Assembly (NCBI RefSeq): GCF_004134865.1
Contig: NZ_SDPO01000001.1
Location: forward strand, 1,116,001 to 1,180,000
DNA length: 64,000 nt
Origin: Agromyces fucosus
Lineage (GTDB): Bacteria > Actinomycetota > Actinomycetes > Actinomycetales > Microbacteriaceae
Direction: 5' to 3'
Below the pieces are notes generated by a model that saw only the letters and a program-made list of their open reading frames with translations, ran no database searches and was not told the origin of the DNA. Shown piece after piece: positions 1 through 8,693 of the stretch (its first letter is position 1; every line of letters starts with the position of its first letter). The position numbers and the translations under genes were made by a program.

Positions 1-1
1 C

Positions 2-1510
2 GAAGCCGAGGCAGCCATGCGCGAGAACGTGCCGTTCGCGGATCCGCGATTCGACGTCGGTTCGGTGGCGGTCAGCGTCGAGGTCGGCACGGGCAAGATC
101 CTCGCGATGACGCAGAACAAGCAGTACACGCAGGATCCTGACGTCATCGCCGCCAGCGCGGGCGACTACAGCTCGATCAACTTCAGCACCGACTACGCGT
201 ACGGCGGGTCTCTCGGCTTCCAGCCCGGCTCGACCTTCAAGGTGTTCACCCTCGCAGAGTGGCTGAACGAGGGCCATTCGCTGCGGGAGACCTTCAACGG
301 GAGCCGGCGGAACTTCACCTCCTTCCCCGCGGCATGCTACGGCGGCTGGAAGGGCAACTACGATCCGAAGAACGACGACGGCACCGGAGCGAACAACGCC
401 GTCGACGCCACGAAGTACTCCGTCAACACCGCGTTCATCGCGATGGCGCAGCAGCTCGACCTCTGCAAGATCCGCGACACGGCGCAGGCATTCGGTGTCC
501 GTCGTGCCGATGGGCTCGATCTCGGACAGCAGTACCAGTACGCCGAAGACGGCACGCGCTCCATCAACCCTGATGCGATCTTCGGCCCGGGCGCGATCCT
601 CGGCACCGAGGAGGTCTCGCCGCTGAGCATGGTGAGCGCGTTCGCCGGTGTCGCCAACAACGGCGCGACCTGCTCGCCCGTCGCCATCGCGCGCATCGTC
701 AACAACAAGGGCGAAGAGCAGGCCGTGCCGCAAACAGCGTGCCCGCAGTCGGTGGCCCCCGAGGTCGCACATGCGATGGGATACGCCATGGCGCAGACCT
801 TCAGCGGCACTGCGAGTGCGTCGAACACCGGCACGGGCGTGCCGCACATCGGCAAGACCGGAACCACCGACAACAACGAGGGCACCTGGATGAACGGTGC
901 GTCGACTCGCGTCGCGACCGCCGTCTGGGTCGGCAACGTCACGGGGCATGCCAACCTCCGTCAGCTGAGCTTCGACAGCGGTGCGGCCGCGACCGCGCGT
1001 CACCGCATGTGGAAGCGCATCATGACCCTCGCCGACAACAAGTACGGCGGTGCCGAGTTCCCTGAACCCGACCAGTCGGCGTTCAAGCAGGTGCTCGTCG
1101 ACATCCCGCAGGTCGCGGGTCTGTCGTTCGACGCCGCGAAGCAGGCGATCGAGACGGCCGGCTTCGTCGCCGAAGACGGCGGCCAGCAGGATTCCAACCT
1201 TCCAGCGGGCACCGTCAGCGGCACGGACCCTTCGGGCCAGGCGGGCAAGGGCACCACGATCCGCATCTTCACGAGCAACGGCTCGATGACCGGAGTGCCG
1301 AACGTCGTCGGCATGACGGGTGATCAGGCTGAGGCCGCGCTGAAGCAGGCCGGCTTCAAGGTGCAGCGCCAGAACGAGAACACGGCCGACCCCACGAAGG
1401 TAGGCGTCGTGATCTCGCAGAACCCGGCGGGCGGCGGCTTCGCGAAGCCCGGCGACCAGATCACGATCAGCGTCGGCAAGCTCGGCGGCAACGCCCCCGG
1501 CGACGACTAG
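2..1510 (+). CDS. Penicillin-binding protein (transpeptidase plus two PASTA domains), 5' end outside window
   Basis: This is the C-terminal part of a class A-type penicillin-binding protein, which cross-links peptidoglycan on the outer face of the membrane. The frame is open from base 2, so the ATG at 17 is probably internal and the glycosyltransferase and membrane segments lie upstream. Counting from that ATG, the transpeptidase motifs are GSTFK (Ser72, Lys75), SVN (135-137) and KTGT (280-283). Two PASTA domains follow at about 355-420 and 425-490; the second starts VPNVVGMTG. PASTA domains bind muropeptide or beta-lactam-like ligands. The tail ends GGNAPGDD. The metallophosphoesterase starts 9 bases later, a common Micrococcales pairing. 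The family is certain; the exact paralogue (PonA type) is inferred. Confidence 0.93.
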   Translation, partial: EAEAAMRENVPFADPRFDVGSVAVSVEVGTGKILAMTQNKQYTQDPDVIAASAGDYSSINFSTDYAYGGSLGFQPGSTFKVFTLAEWLNEGHSLRETFNGSRRNFTSFPAACYGGWKGNYDPKNDDGTGANNAVDATKYSVNTAFIAMAQQLDLCKIRDTAQAFGVRRADGLDLGQQYQYAEDGTRSINPDAIFGPGAILGTEEVSPLSMVSAFAGVANNGATCSPVAIARIVNNKGEEQAVPQTACPQSVAPEVAHAMGYAMAQTFSGTASASNTGTGVPHIGKTGTTDNNEGTWMNGASTRVATAVWVGNVTGHANLRQLSFDSGAAATARHRMWKRIMTLADNKYGGAEFPEPDQSAFKQVLVDIPQVAGLSFDAAKQAIETAGFVAEDGGQQDSNLPAGTVSGTDPSGQAGKGTTIRIFTSNGSMTGVPNVVGMTGDQAEAALKQAGFKVQRQNENTADPTKVGVVISQNPAGGGFAKPGDQITISVGKLGGNAPGDD

Positions 1511-1519
1511 TCGCGATCG

Positions 1520-2494
1520 ATGGCGACGACTCGTTTCCCGCCCGTCGCGACGATCGCTCTGGCGATCGTCGCGGCGGGCGCTGCCGCCTTCGCGTACGGT
1601 TCGCTGATCGAGCGCACCCGGTGGACGCTCCGCCGGGTCGATGTCCCCGTGCTTCCTCCGGGCGCTGAGCCGATCCGCGTCTTGCACCTCTCCGACCTGC
1701 ACATGGCGCCGTGGCAGCGCGACAAGCAGGAGTGGGTGCGCGGCCTCGCCGCCCTGAAACCCGACCTCGTCGTCGACACCGGCGACAACCTGGGACACGA
1801 ACGCGGCATCGAAGGCATCCGACGGGCGTTCGAGCCGTTCCGCGGCGTGCCAGGCGTCTTCGTCAACGGTTCGAACGATTATTTCGGGCCCGTCCTGAAG
1901 AATCCGTTCGCCTACTTCTCGGGCCCGTCGCGCCTCGGGCTGCGCGCGAAGCCCATCGACATCGGCGAACTGCACGCCTACTTCGCGGACCTCGGCTGGC
2001 GCGACCTCGACAACACCGCGACCGCCCTCGACCTGCGGGGCACGCATTTCGAGTTCTTCGGCGTCGACGATCCGCACAAGGGCTACGACCGGCTGGATCT
2101 CATCACCGCGGCGATCGACGAGCTGCGCTCGGAAGACCCGCTCGGCGATGAGACCTGGCCCGATGAGGCATCCGCCGTCGACCGCCCGACCGTGACCGTG
2201 GGCGTCGCCCACGCGCCGTACCAGCGCGTGCTCAACTCGTTCGTGAACCACGGTGCGCAGCTGCTGCTCGCCGGACACACGCATGGCGGCCAGGTGTGCG
2301 TCCCCGGCATCGGTGCCCTCGTCACGAACTGCGACATCCCCCGCGATCAGGTCAAGGGCCTCAGCATCTGGCGCCACGGCTTGCGGTCGGCATTCCTGAA
2401 CGTCTCTGCCGGCCTCGGCACCTCGATCTATGCCCCTGTGCGCTTCGCCTGCCCGCCCGAGGCCACGCTGCTGACCCTCGTGCCCGCCGCGTAG
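1520..2494 (+). CDS. Membrane-anchored metallophosphoesterase
   Basis: This 324-residue calcineurin-like phosphoesterase has an N-terminal hydrophobic anchor (about residues 5-28). The metal-binding blocks are visible in order: LSDLHM (about 58-63), DTGDN (about 90-94), NGSND where the family usually has GNHE/D, and GHTHGGQ near residue 255. This order fits the YkuE/YaeI-type phosphoesterases often found beside penicillin-binding proteins in actinobacteria. Substrate is unknown; a lipid or envelope phosphoester is only a guess. It begins 9 bases after the upstream gene and has no strong ribosome-binding site of its own, which suggests translational coupling. Confidence 0.9.
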   Translation: MATTRFPPVATIALAIVAAGAAAFAYGSLIERTRWTLRRVDVPVLPPGAEPIRVLHLSDLHMAPWQRDKQEWVRGLAALKPDLVVDTGDNLGHERGIEGIRRAFEPFRGVPGVFVNGSNDYFGPVLKNPFAYFSGPSRLGLRAKPIDIGELHAYFADLGWRDLDNTATALDLRGTHFEFFGVDDPHKGYDRLDLITAAIDELRSEDPLGDETWPDEASAVDRPTVTVGVAHAPYQRVLNSFVNHGAQLLLAGHTHGGQVCVPGIGALVTNCDIPRDQVKGLSIWRHGLRSAFLNVSAGLGTSIYAPVRFACPPEATLLTLVPAA

Positions 2495-2600
2495 CCCCGC
2501 TGCTCGCCGACGGTTCCGCACGAACCGCCGCCGCCCGCATGCAGTGGTCTGGCGGGACCGATTTATCGGCTATTCTTGTTGAGGCTCGCAAGGGCCGACC

Positions 2601-2676
<76 letters not shown>

Positions 2677-2681
2677 GGGTG

Positions 2682-2707
2682 AAACCCCCTCCTTCGGGAG
2701 GGGGTTT
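2682..2707 (+). terminator. Rho-independent terminator after tRNA-Pro
   Basis: An 11-bp stem (AAACCCCCTCC / GGAGGGGGTTT) with a TTCG loop ends in a T run. It sits between the tRNA and the convergent UDP-glucose dehydrogenase gene. Confidence 0.9.
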
Positions 2708-2744
2708 TCTCATTCCCGCTGCAGCAACCTCGCAAGGCCGCCCG

Positions 2745-4055
2745 CTACGGGCGGCCGATCCCGCGATACCGCCAGCCGGCGGCCCGCCACGCTGCGGGTT
2801 CGAGCACGTTGCGGCCGTCGATGATCCGGCGCTCCCCCACGAGTCGTCCGGTCGTCTCGGGGTCGAGCGTGCGGTACTCGTTCCACTCGGTGGCGAGGAT
2901 CACGAGATGCGCCCCGAACAGCGCTTCCCGGGTCGTGGGCGCCGTGCCGAGGTCGGGGTGCCGCGCGAGGGCGTTCTCGAGTCCCTCGGGGTCGGTGACG
3001 ACGACCCGGGCACCGAGCTCCTGGAGGCTGACCGCGATGTCGAGTGCGGGCGAGTCGCGCACGTCGTCGGAATCGGGCTTGAAGGTCACGCCGAGCACCG
3101 CGACCTTCTTGCCGGCCGCCGAGCCGCCGAGATCCTGCACAGCGAGGTCCACGACGCGGCGCCGTTGGCGAAGATTCGTCTCGTCGACCTCGCCGAGGAA
3201 CGCGAGGGTGTCGTTCAAACCGAGTTCTTCCGCGCGCGCGATGAAGCCGCGGATGTCCTTCGGGAGGCAGCCGCCGCCGAATCCGACGCCGGCGTTCAGG
3301 AAGCGCCGACCGATGCGCGCATCGTGGCCGATCGCGTCGGCGAGCGCCGTGACATCCGCGCCGGTGGCGTCAGCGATCTCGGACATCGCGTTGATGAAGC
3401 TGATCTTCGTCGCGAGGAAGGCGTTGGCGGCGACCTTCACGAGTTCGGCGGTCGCGTAGTCGGTCACGATGCGAGGCGTGCCCGCCTCGATCGCGGCCCG
3501 ATAGACGTGGTCGAGCGCGGATGCTGCGCGGCCGCCGTCGCCCTGCGCGACGCCGTACACGAGGCGATCGGGCGAGAGGGTGTCCTTCACGGCGAATCCC
3601 TCGCGCAGGAACTCGGGGTTCCATGCCAGACCGGCGTGCGGGGCTTCTGCGGCGAGACGCGCTGCGAGGCGAGCCGCCGTGCCGACGGGCACCGTGCTCT
3701 TGCCGACGATGAGCGCTCCCTCGGCCAGGTGCGGCAGCAGGGCGGAGAACGCCGAATCGACGTACGACACGTCTGCGGCGCCCGTGTCGGCAGTCTGCGG
3801 CGTGCCGACGGCAAGGAAGTGCACCTCGGCCTCGGCAGCCTCGGCGATGTCGGTGCTGAAGCGCAGACGCCCGCTCGCCGTCGCCGAGGCGAGGATCTCG
3901 GGCAGGCCGGGCTCGTAGAACGCCGGCCGACCGGCAGCCAGCGCCTTGATCTTGCGCTCGTCGACGTCGATGCCGACCACGTCGTGGCCGAGCTCGGCCA
4001 TCGCGGAGGCGTGCACCGCGCCGAGGTAGCCGCAGCCGATGACGGAGATGCGCAT
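2745..4055 (-). CDS. UDP-glucose 6-dehydrogenase
   Basis: This enzyme oxidises UDP-glucose to UDP-glucuronate with two NAD+, supplying uronic acids for surface polysaccharide. The Rossmann motif GCGYLG is at residues 7-12 and an acidic ribose-binding residue lies in VGIDVDE. The catalytic cysteine is in GGGCLPKD (GGSCFPKD in many relatives), and the C-terminal UDP-binding part contains FKPDSDDVRDSP. I chose the ATG at 4055 because MRISVIG is the usual family start and GGGAGGA precedes it by 6 bases; the open frame runs on to 4121. Its length (436 aa) is normal. It is convergent with tRNA-Pro. Confidence 0.94.
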   Translation of the reverse strand: MRISVIGCGYLGAVHASAMAELGHDVVGIDVDERKIKALAAGRPAFYEPGLPEILASATASGRLRFSTDIAEAAEAEVHFLAVGTPQTADTGAADVSYVDSAFSALLPHLAEGALIVGKSTVPVGTAARLAARLAAEAPHAGLAWNPEFLREGFAVKDTLSPDRLVYGVAQGDGGRAASALDHVYRAAIEAGTPRIVTDYATAELVKVAANAFLATKISFINAMSEIADATGADVTALADAIGHDARIGRRFLNAGVGFGGGCLPKDIRGFIARAEELGLNDTLAFLGEVDETNLRQRRRVVDLAVQDLGGSAAGKKVAVLGVTFKPDSDDVRDSPALDIAVSLQELGARVVVTDPEGLENALARHPDLGTAPTTREALFGAHLVILATEWNEYRTLDPETTGRLVGERRIIDGRNVLEPAAWRAAGWRYRGIGRP

Positions 4056-4149
4056 GGAGATCCTCCCGATCGAACCGTTCCATTCTGCCGTACCGACAGC
4101 ACACCCACGATGGACGGGCACGGCTCACCATCCGAACGCCGCCTGCGGT

Positions 4150-5277
4150 TCACTCGGGAGTGGTCGCGCGCGCGGCATCCGCTCGGCTCCGACCGCTCGC
4201 CCACCTGAGCAGACGCTCGAGCGGCCCGCGGCCGAGGTAGTGCCGCCACAGCCACGCGAACACCATCGACCCCACGACCAGCCCGAGCAGGAGTTCACCG
4301 GAGTCGTCGGTGTAGTAGCCGTTCTCGACGCGGATCGAGACGGCGAGCACCACGAGGTGCAGCGTGTAGATGGTCAGCGGCATCGAGCCCATGGCGATGA
4401 TCGGCGAGAGCACGACGCCCGCCACTCGCCGCACCTGCGGGCGTGCGAAGAACGTGAGCAGCAGCATCCCCGCCACGACGACGACCCCGACGCCGACGTT
4501 GCCGAGCGCCTCGAGCGAGGTGCGCAGCGCCGACACCGCCGGATCGACCTCGACCTCGACGTCGAGTGGCGCAGCGATGCCTCCTGGCATGAGTGCGACG
4601 ATGGGCAGCAGCACCGCGGCCGTGACGGCGCCCACGAGCGCGGCGAGGGCGACGACACGCGGCGAACCGAGGTCGAGGCGCACGAGCGCGAGGCCGATCA
4701 TCATCACGGGTACCCACTCGACCACTGGGTATGCGCCGCTGACGAACCAGTCCACGATGATCGCGAACGGGCCGAACTGCAGTTCAGCGACGAGATCAGT
4801 GGCGCTCGCGAGCTCGGCGAGTCCCGGCATGATCGCGAGCAGGGCGATGCCGACGCCGAGCGCCGCGCGCGCCGGAATGAAGAGCAACGGCAACATGACG
4901 AGGAATGCGACCCCGTAGACGTCGAGGATGATGAACACGAGCGGATGCAGGGTTGCGGCGATGAGCAGTCCGAGCACGATGAGGATCACCGCCCGGATCG
5001 CGATCTGACGACGCAGCGTCCTCCGCCCGTCGACGATCGGTCGGATGCCGCCCGAGATGAAGGCCAACCCCATGCCCGCGGTGAGGGCGAACAGCAGTCG
5101 GGGCCGTTCGTCGGCGATCGCGATCAACGACACCAGGTCAGCGGATGCCGCGACGGGCGCGACGTGCGCGACGAACATGCCGATCAGGGCGAGTCCCCGA
5201 GCGGCGTCCACGCCGTCGACTCTCCTCGCGACGGGCGCGAGGGAGGACGGCGTGCCGAGTCGGGCGGCGCCCGTCAC
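4150..5277 (-). CDS. DUF418/DUF1624-type multi-pass membrane protein (acyltransferase-like)
   Basis: This polytopic protein of 375 residues has about ten hydrophobic segments. The N-terminal signature RVDGVDAARGLALIGMF is the hallmark of the heparan-alpha-glucosaminide N-acetyltransferase-like/DUF418 families, where the conserved arginine and aspartate open the first helix. Related proteins move acyl groups across the membrane, but no substrate can be named. The GTG start overlaps the stop codon of the upstream universal stress gene in a GTGA arrangement, so the two are co-translated. Confidence 0.83.
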   Translation of the reverse strand: MTGAARLGTPSSLAPVARRVDGVDAARGLALIGMFVAHVAPVAASADLVSLIAIADERPRLLFALTAGMGLAFISGGIRPIVDGRRTLRRQIAIRAVILIVLGLLIAATLHPLVFIILDVYGVAFLVMLPLLFIPARAALGVGIALLAIMPGLAELASATDLVAELQFGPFAIIVDWFVSGAYPVVEWVPVMMIGLALVRLDLGSPRVVALAALVGAVTAAVLLPIVALMPGGIAAPLDVEVEVDPAVSALRTSLEALGNVGVGVVVVAGMLLLTFFARPQVRRVAGVVLSPIIAMGSMPLTIYTLHLVVLAVSIRVENGYYTDDSGELLLGLVVGSMVFAWLWRHYLGRGPLERLLRWASGRSRADAARATTPE

Positions 5278-6152
5278 CTGAGCACGATCGTCGGTGCCAC
5301 CAGGTCGGCGAGCACGCCCTGGCTGACGGACCCGAGCAGGAACCTCGCGAGCGCGCCACGGCCGTGGCTGCCGACCACGAGCATGCTCGCTCCCGCCGCA
5401 GCCTCCGTGAGATCGTGCACCGGGTCGCCCGCCACGACGGATCGCACGATCTCGAGGCCGGGGTGCGCGGCGATGATCGGAGCGAGTGCCGCCTCGAGCA
5501 TCTCCGATTCCGCCAGCGAGAGGTCATCCGCCGCGATGACCGGAGCTCCGTACCCGTACTCGCCGCCGACCATTGCGACGACGTCCCACGAGTGCACCGC
5601 GATGAGCGGTTCCCGGGTGCGATCGGCCTCGTCGGCGGCGAAGGCGAGTGCTCGATCGGAGATGTGCGAGCCGTCGACCCCGACGACGATTCCACGGCGA
5701 CCCCCAGGATCGAGGTCGGGAATGACCGCGACCGCCGCTCGGCTGACCGCAGCGATGCGGAGGCTCAACACCCGACGGCGGCTCGCCCGGCGCCCCCCGT
5801 GCCAGTCGCTGCCGACGACGAGCATTCCGGCATCGGCGGAGATGTGTTCGAAGACGTCGACCGGAGACCCTCGCTCGAGCGTCGTGACGACCTCGATGCC
5901 GTCGTCGATGCTCATCACGAGTGCTGCAGCGTCGTCGAGGCACTGCCGCACCTGTCGTTCGGCGTCGATGCTCTCGACGCTCGTCGCCTCCCCCGGCGCG
6001 GCGGCCGCTCGCGCGACGATCGCCGAGTCGTCGTCGACGACGTGCACGAGCCGCAGGCTGCTGCCCGACGCGGACGCTCGCTCGGCCGCCCAGCGCACGG
6101 CGCGCATCGTGGCGGATCCGCCGGTACTGACACCCACCGCGATCTCGTTCAT
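5274..6152 (-). CDS. Universal stress protein with tandem UspA domains
   Basis: This cytosolic protein of 292 residues has two UspA domains (about 1-140 and 150-292). The second keeps the ATP-binding signature G-2x-G-9x-G-S as GSHGRGALARFLLGSVSQG, while the first has a more divergent GSDWHGG version. Double-domain USPs are common in actinobacteria and are linked to dormancy or stress; the signal here is unknown. The start at 6152 is preceded by GGAGGT five bases upstream. It heads a two-gene unit with the membrane protein that follows. Confidence 0.92.
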   Translation of the reverse strand: MNEIAVGVSTGGSATMRAVRWAAERASASGSSLRLVHVVDDDSAIVARAAAAPGEATSVESIDAERQVRQCLDDAAALVMSIDDGIEVVTTLERGSPVDVFEHISADAGMLVVGSDWHGGRRASRRRVLSLRIAAVSRAAVAVIPDLDPGGRRGIVVGVDGSHISDRALAFAADEADRTREPLIAVHSWDVVAMVGGEYGYGAPVIAADDLSLAESEMLEAALAPIIAAHPGLEIVRSVVAGDPVHDLTEAAAGASMLVVGSHGRGALARFLLGSVSQGVLADLVAPTIVLR

Positions 6153-6253
6153 GGCGCACCTCCGAGGAGTCCTCCTCCATCTTCACGCGCCGCGCACCGA
6201 AAGCACCAGCCCACGCCGCGGGGACGCTGCGAGCGACCGAGCGAGAACTCCGC

Positions 6254-6868
6254 TCAGTGACGCCCGTTCAGCACGCCGCCGCTCTCGGCGAGGTAGCAGA
6301 CACCGCACAGCGACTCGTACGTGACCGCCTCGCCGTCGATCGCGACCTGGTCGCCGTCGAAGACGAACTGGCCGTCGATGAGGCGCGCGTTGAAGATCGC
6401 CTTGCGTCCGCACCGGCAGATCGTCTTCAGCTCTTCGAGGCTGTGCGCGATCTCGAGCAGACGCCGACTGCCGGGGAAGGCGACGGTCTGGAAGTCCGTG
6501 CGGATGCCGTAGGCGAGCACCGGCACGCCGTCGATGAGTGCGATCCGCAGCAGGTCGTCGACCTGGTCGGAGTTCAGGAACTGGGCCTCGTCGACGAGCA
6601 GGCAGCTCACGTCGCGACCGCTGCGCTCGACGACGAAGCTGCGGTGCCGCTCGAATCCCTCGCGCACGCTCGACTCGGGTCCGATCGTGAAATCCACCTC
6701 GCGGATGACACCGAGGCGCGACACGATGTCGCGGTCGCCCTTCGTGTCGATCGCAGGCTTCGCGAGGAGCACCTCGTGCCCGCGTTCCTCGTAGTTGAAG
6801 GCCGCCTGGAGCAACGCCGTCGACTTGCCGGAGTTCATCGCCCCATAGCGGAAGTACAGCTTCGCCAT
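6254..6868 (-). CDS. tdk: Thymidine kinase
   Basis: This is a type II (TK1-like) thymidine kinase of 204 residues that phosphorylates thymidine in pyrimidine salvage. The P-loop is GAMNSGKST (residues 9-17), the Walker B/active-site block is LLVDEAQFL, and a structural zinc site is formed by CRCGRK and LCGVCY. Its ATG abuts the stop codon of the response-regulator gene with no intervening base, so it is the last gene of the two-component operon. That placement is unusual for a salvage enzyme. Confidence 0.95.
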   Translation of the reverse strand: MAKLYFRYGAMNSGKSTALLQAAFNYEERGHEVLLAKPAIDTKGDRDIVSRLGVIREVDFTIGPESSVREGFERHRSFVVERSGRDVSCLLVDEAQFLNSDQVDDLLRIALIDGVPVLAYGIRTDFQTVAFPGSRRLLEIAHSLEELKTICRCGRKAIFNARLIDGQFVFDGDQVAIDGEAVTYESLCGVCYLAESGGVLNGRH

Positions 6869-7555
6869 CTACTCGAGGTACCCGTCTTCCGCCGCACGAC
6901 GGATCAGCTCGGCCTTGCGACTGGCCGGGCGGCCCGCCTTGGCGTACTTCTCCCGCACACGTCGCAGGTAGGTCTTCGCCGTCTCGTAGCCCACTTCCAT
7001 GCGCCGACCGACCTCGACCGTGCTGAGCCCTTGCGCGTAGTAGCGCAGGGCCTTCTCCTCGGCCGCGCTCAGTGCCACGCCATGGCGGTCGGGAGGATCG
7101 CCGGCAATCGCCGAATCCGCCCGCGGAGCCGGCTGATGGCGCTGCACCCGTTCACCCCGCATCACGCGTCGTGCGTAGTCGACGAGTTCATCGGCCGGCA
7201 GCGTCTTGGAGACGAAGCCGACAGCGCCCGCCACGAGCGAACGCCGACGCGATTCCTCGTCGTCGATCGCGGTCACGACGATGACCTTCGCCCCGGCGGC
7301 GCGGCACGCACGGATGCGGGACTCGATCGAGACGGTATCGCCGAGCTGCAGGTCCATCAGCACGAGGTCGACGGGGAACTCGGGGTCGCGCACGAGATCC
7401 ATCCAGCTCGTCGCGCGGATCACGACCGTGAAGTCGGCAGCGAAGTCGGTGAACCAGCGGGCGAGACCATCGACGATGAGTTCGTGGTCGTCGAGCAGCG
7501 CCAGCCGATACGGCGAAGCCGGAACCGGTGTCGGTGCGTGCTCAATCGATGTCAT
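6869..7555 (-). CDS. Response regulator, NarL/LuxR type
   Basis: The 228-residue regulator has an N-terminal receiver domain: acidic pocket DDH near residue 22, phospho-acceptor Asp in VLMDLQLGD near residue 68, and a switch threonine/lysine in VVTAID and VSKTLP. The C-terminal LuxR-type helix-turn-helix runs about 160-222 (LSAAEEKALRYYAQGLS). It starts inside the last 14 bases of the upstream kinase-like gene. This overlap, and thymidine kinase immediately downstream, mark a four-gene operon. Targets are unknown. Confidence 0.92.
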   Translation of the reverse strand: MTSIEHAPTPVPASPYRLALLDDHELIVDGLARWFTDFAADFTVVIRATSWMDLVRDPEFPVDLVLMDLQLGDTVSIESRIRACRAAGAKVIVVTAIDDEESRRRSLVAGAVGFVSKTLPADELVDYARRVMRGERVQRHQPAPRADSAIAGDPPDRHGVALSAAEEKALRYYAQGLSTVEVGRRMEVGYETAKTYLRRVREKYAKAGRPASRKAELIRRAAEDGYLE

Positions 7556-8693
7556 AACTCAACCCCACTGTCACATTCTCTCGCGTCAGCGTCGCATCCG
7601 CACGCAAGGCGACTGCGCGCGCCACCGCGACGAAGCGATCGAGTTCTCGCCGGCTCGGCGGCGAGGCTCCCGAATCGGAGACGAGCACGATGTCGCCGTG
7701 CCCCTCGCCGTCGCTCCCGCCGGTGAACGCGACCCTGATGAGCCGGGATCGGGCTGCATCGCCGAGCCACGAGATGAGCGCCGTCAGGGCGGAACGCTGG
7801 TCGGCGGTGAGGGCCGCCGCCGCACCGGTCGGGTCGTCGATGATCGTGTCGACACCGCGGCTCAACCGGATGTTCGCCGCAAGGTCGTCGAGCCAGGTCG
7901 ATTCGATGCCGGCCCGCAGCGCACGGCGGAGGGCTTCGGCGAGTTCACGTGCCCGGTCGGCATCGGCCACCGAGATGCGTTCCGCCGTCATGACGCCCGC
8001 GAGGAACGGCAGCACCTCGCGCCCGAGCACCGAGACGCGGCTCTGCTGCACCGATCGGGCGATGCCGGCCCGCAGTTCCGCGTCGCGCTGCAATGCCGCC
8101 CGGTTGGCCTCGCGCTGCCATGCGAGCGTCTCGGCCACGATTCCGTACGAATAGCCCGCCGCTGCCGCCGACATCGCGAGTACCGGTGCCGAGTTCAGCG
8201 TGATGAGTGCGGCGACCGGCGCCTCGGATGCCGCGTACATCGATGCTCCGGCGACGAGGATCGAGACGACGGCCGCCGAGAGCACTCCGGCGAACGCGAG
8301 CGACACCCAGGTGCAGAACGGGGCGAGGGAGAGGATCAGCATGCCGATGACGGTCGGCCCGAAGTCGTCGTAGAGCTGGCGATTGTTGCCGATCGTGCTG
8401 ACGTATTCGGCGATCGCACCACCCACCGCCAGTGTCACGATGATCCAGAGACGCTCGTTCGTGAACGGTGCACGCGCGGGAGCCGCTGCGATGATCGCCG
8501 CCGTGCCCGCGGCCGCCACGAGCAGCAGCGCGAGGCCGGCTGCCAGCGGCGACCCGACCTCGCTCCAGTGCGACCACGTCTGCACGGCCGCCAGCGCGAA
8601 GGCGAGGATCGCCCCGACCGTCACGATCGGCGACGCGCTGATCGCCCCGATCGGGTCGGCCTCCTGCTGGGTCAGTCGCAGATGTCCGCTCAT
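7542..8693 (-). CDS. Kinase-like integral membrane partner of the two-component system (degenerate)
   Basis: This protein has 383 residues. The N-terminal half holds about six membrane segments. A coiled linker (about 195-230) and a C-terminal region similar in layout to NarL-family sensor kinases follow. I do not see a phospho-acceptor histidine in the linker or the N and G boxes of a HATPase domain. The corresponding C-terminal stretch reads DIVLVSDSGASPPSRRELD, which resembles a decayed G1 box. It starts at an ATGA overlap with the true sensor kinase. A longer open frame upstream of 8693 is only the shadow of that gene. Role inferred: a regulatory or pseudokinase partner. Confidence 0.75.
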   Translation of the reverse strand: MSGHLRLTQQEADPIGAISASPIVTVGAILAFALAAVQTWSHWSEVGSPLAAGLALLLVAAAGTAAIIAAAPARAPFTNERLWIIVTLAVGGAIAEYVSTIGNNRQLYDDFGPTVIGMLILSLAPFCTWVSLAFAGVLSAAVVSILVAGASMYAASEAPVAALITLNSAPVLAMSAAAAGYSYGIVAETLAWQREANRAALQRDAELRAGIARSVQQSRVSVLGREVLPFLAGVMTAERISVADADRARELAEALRRALRAGIESTWLDDLAANIRLSRGVDTIIDDPTGAAAALTADQRSALTALISWLGDAARSRLIRVAFTGGSDGEGHGDIVLVSDSGASPPSRRELDRFVAVARAVALRADATLTRENVTVGLSYDID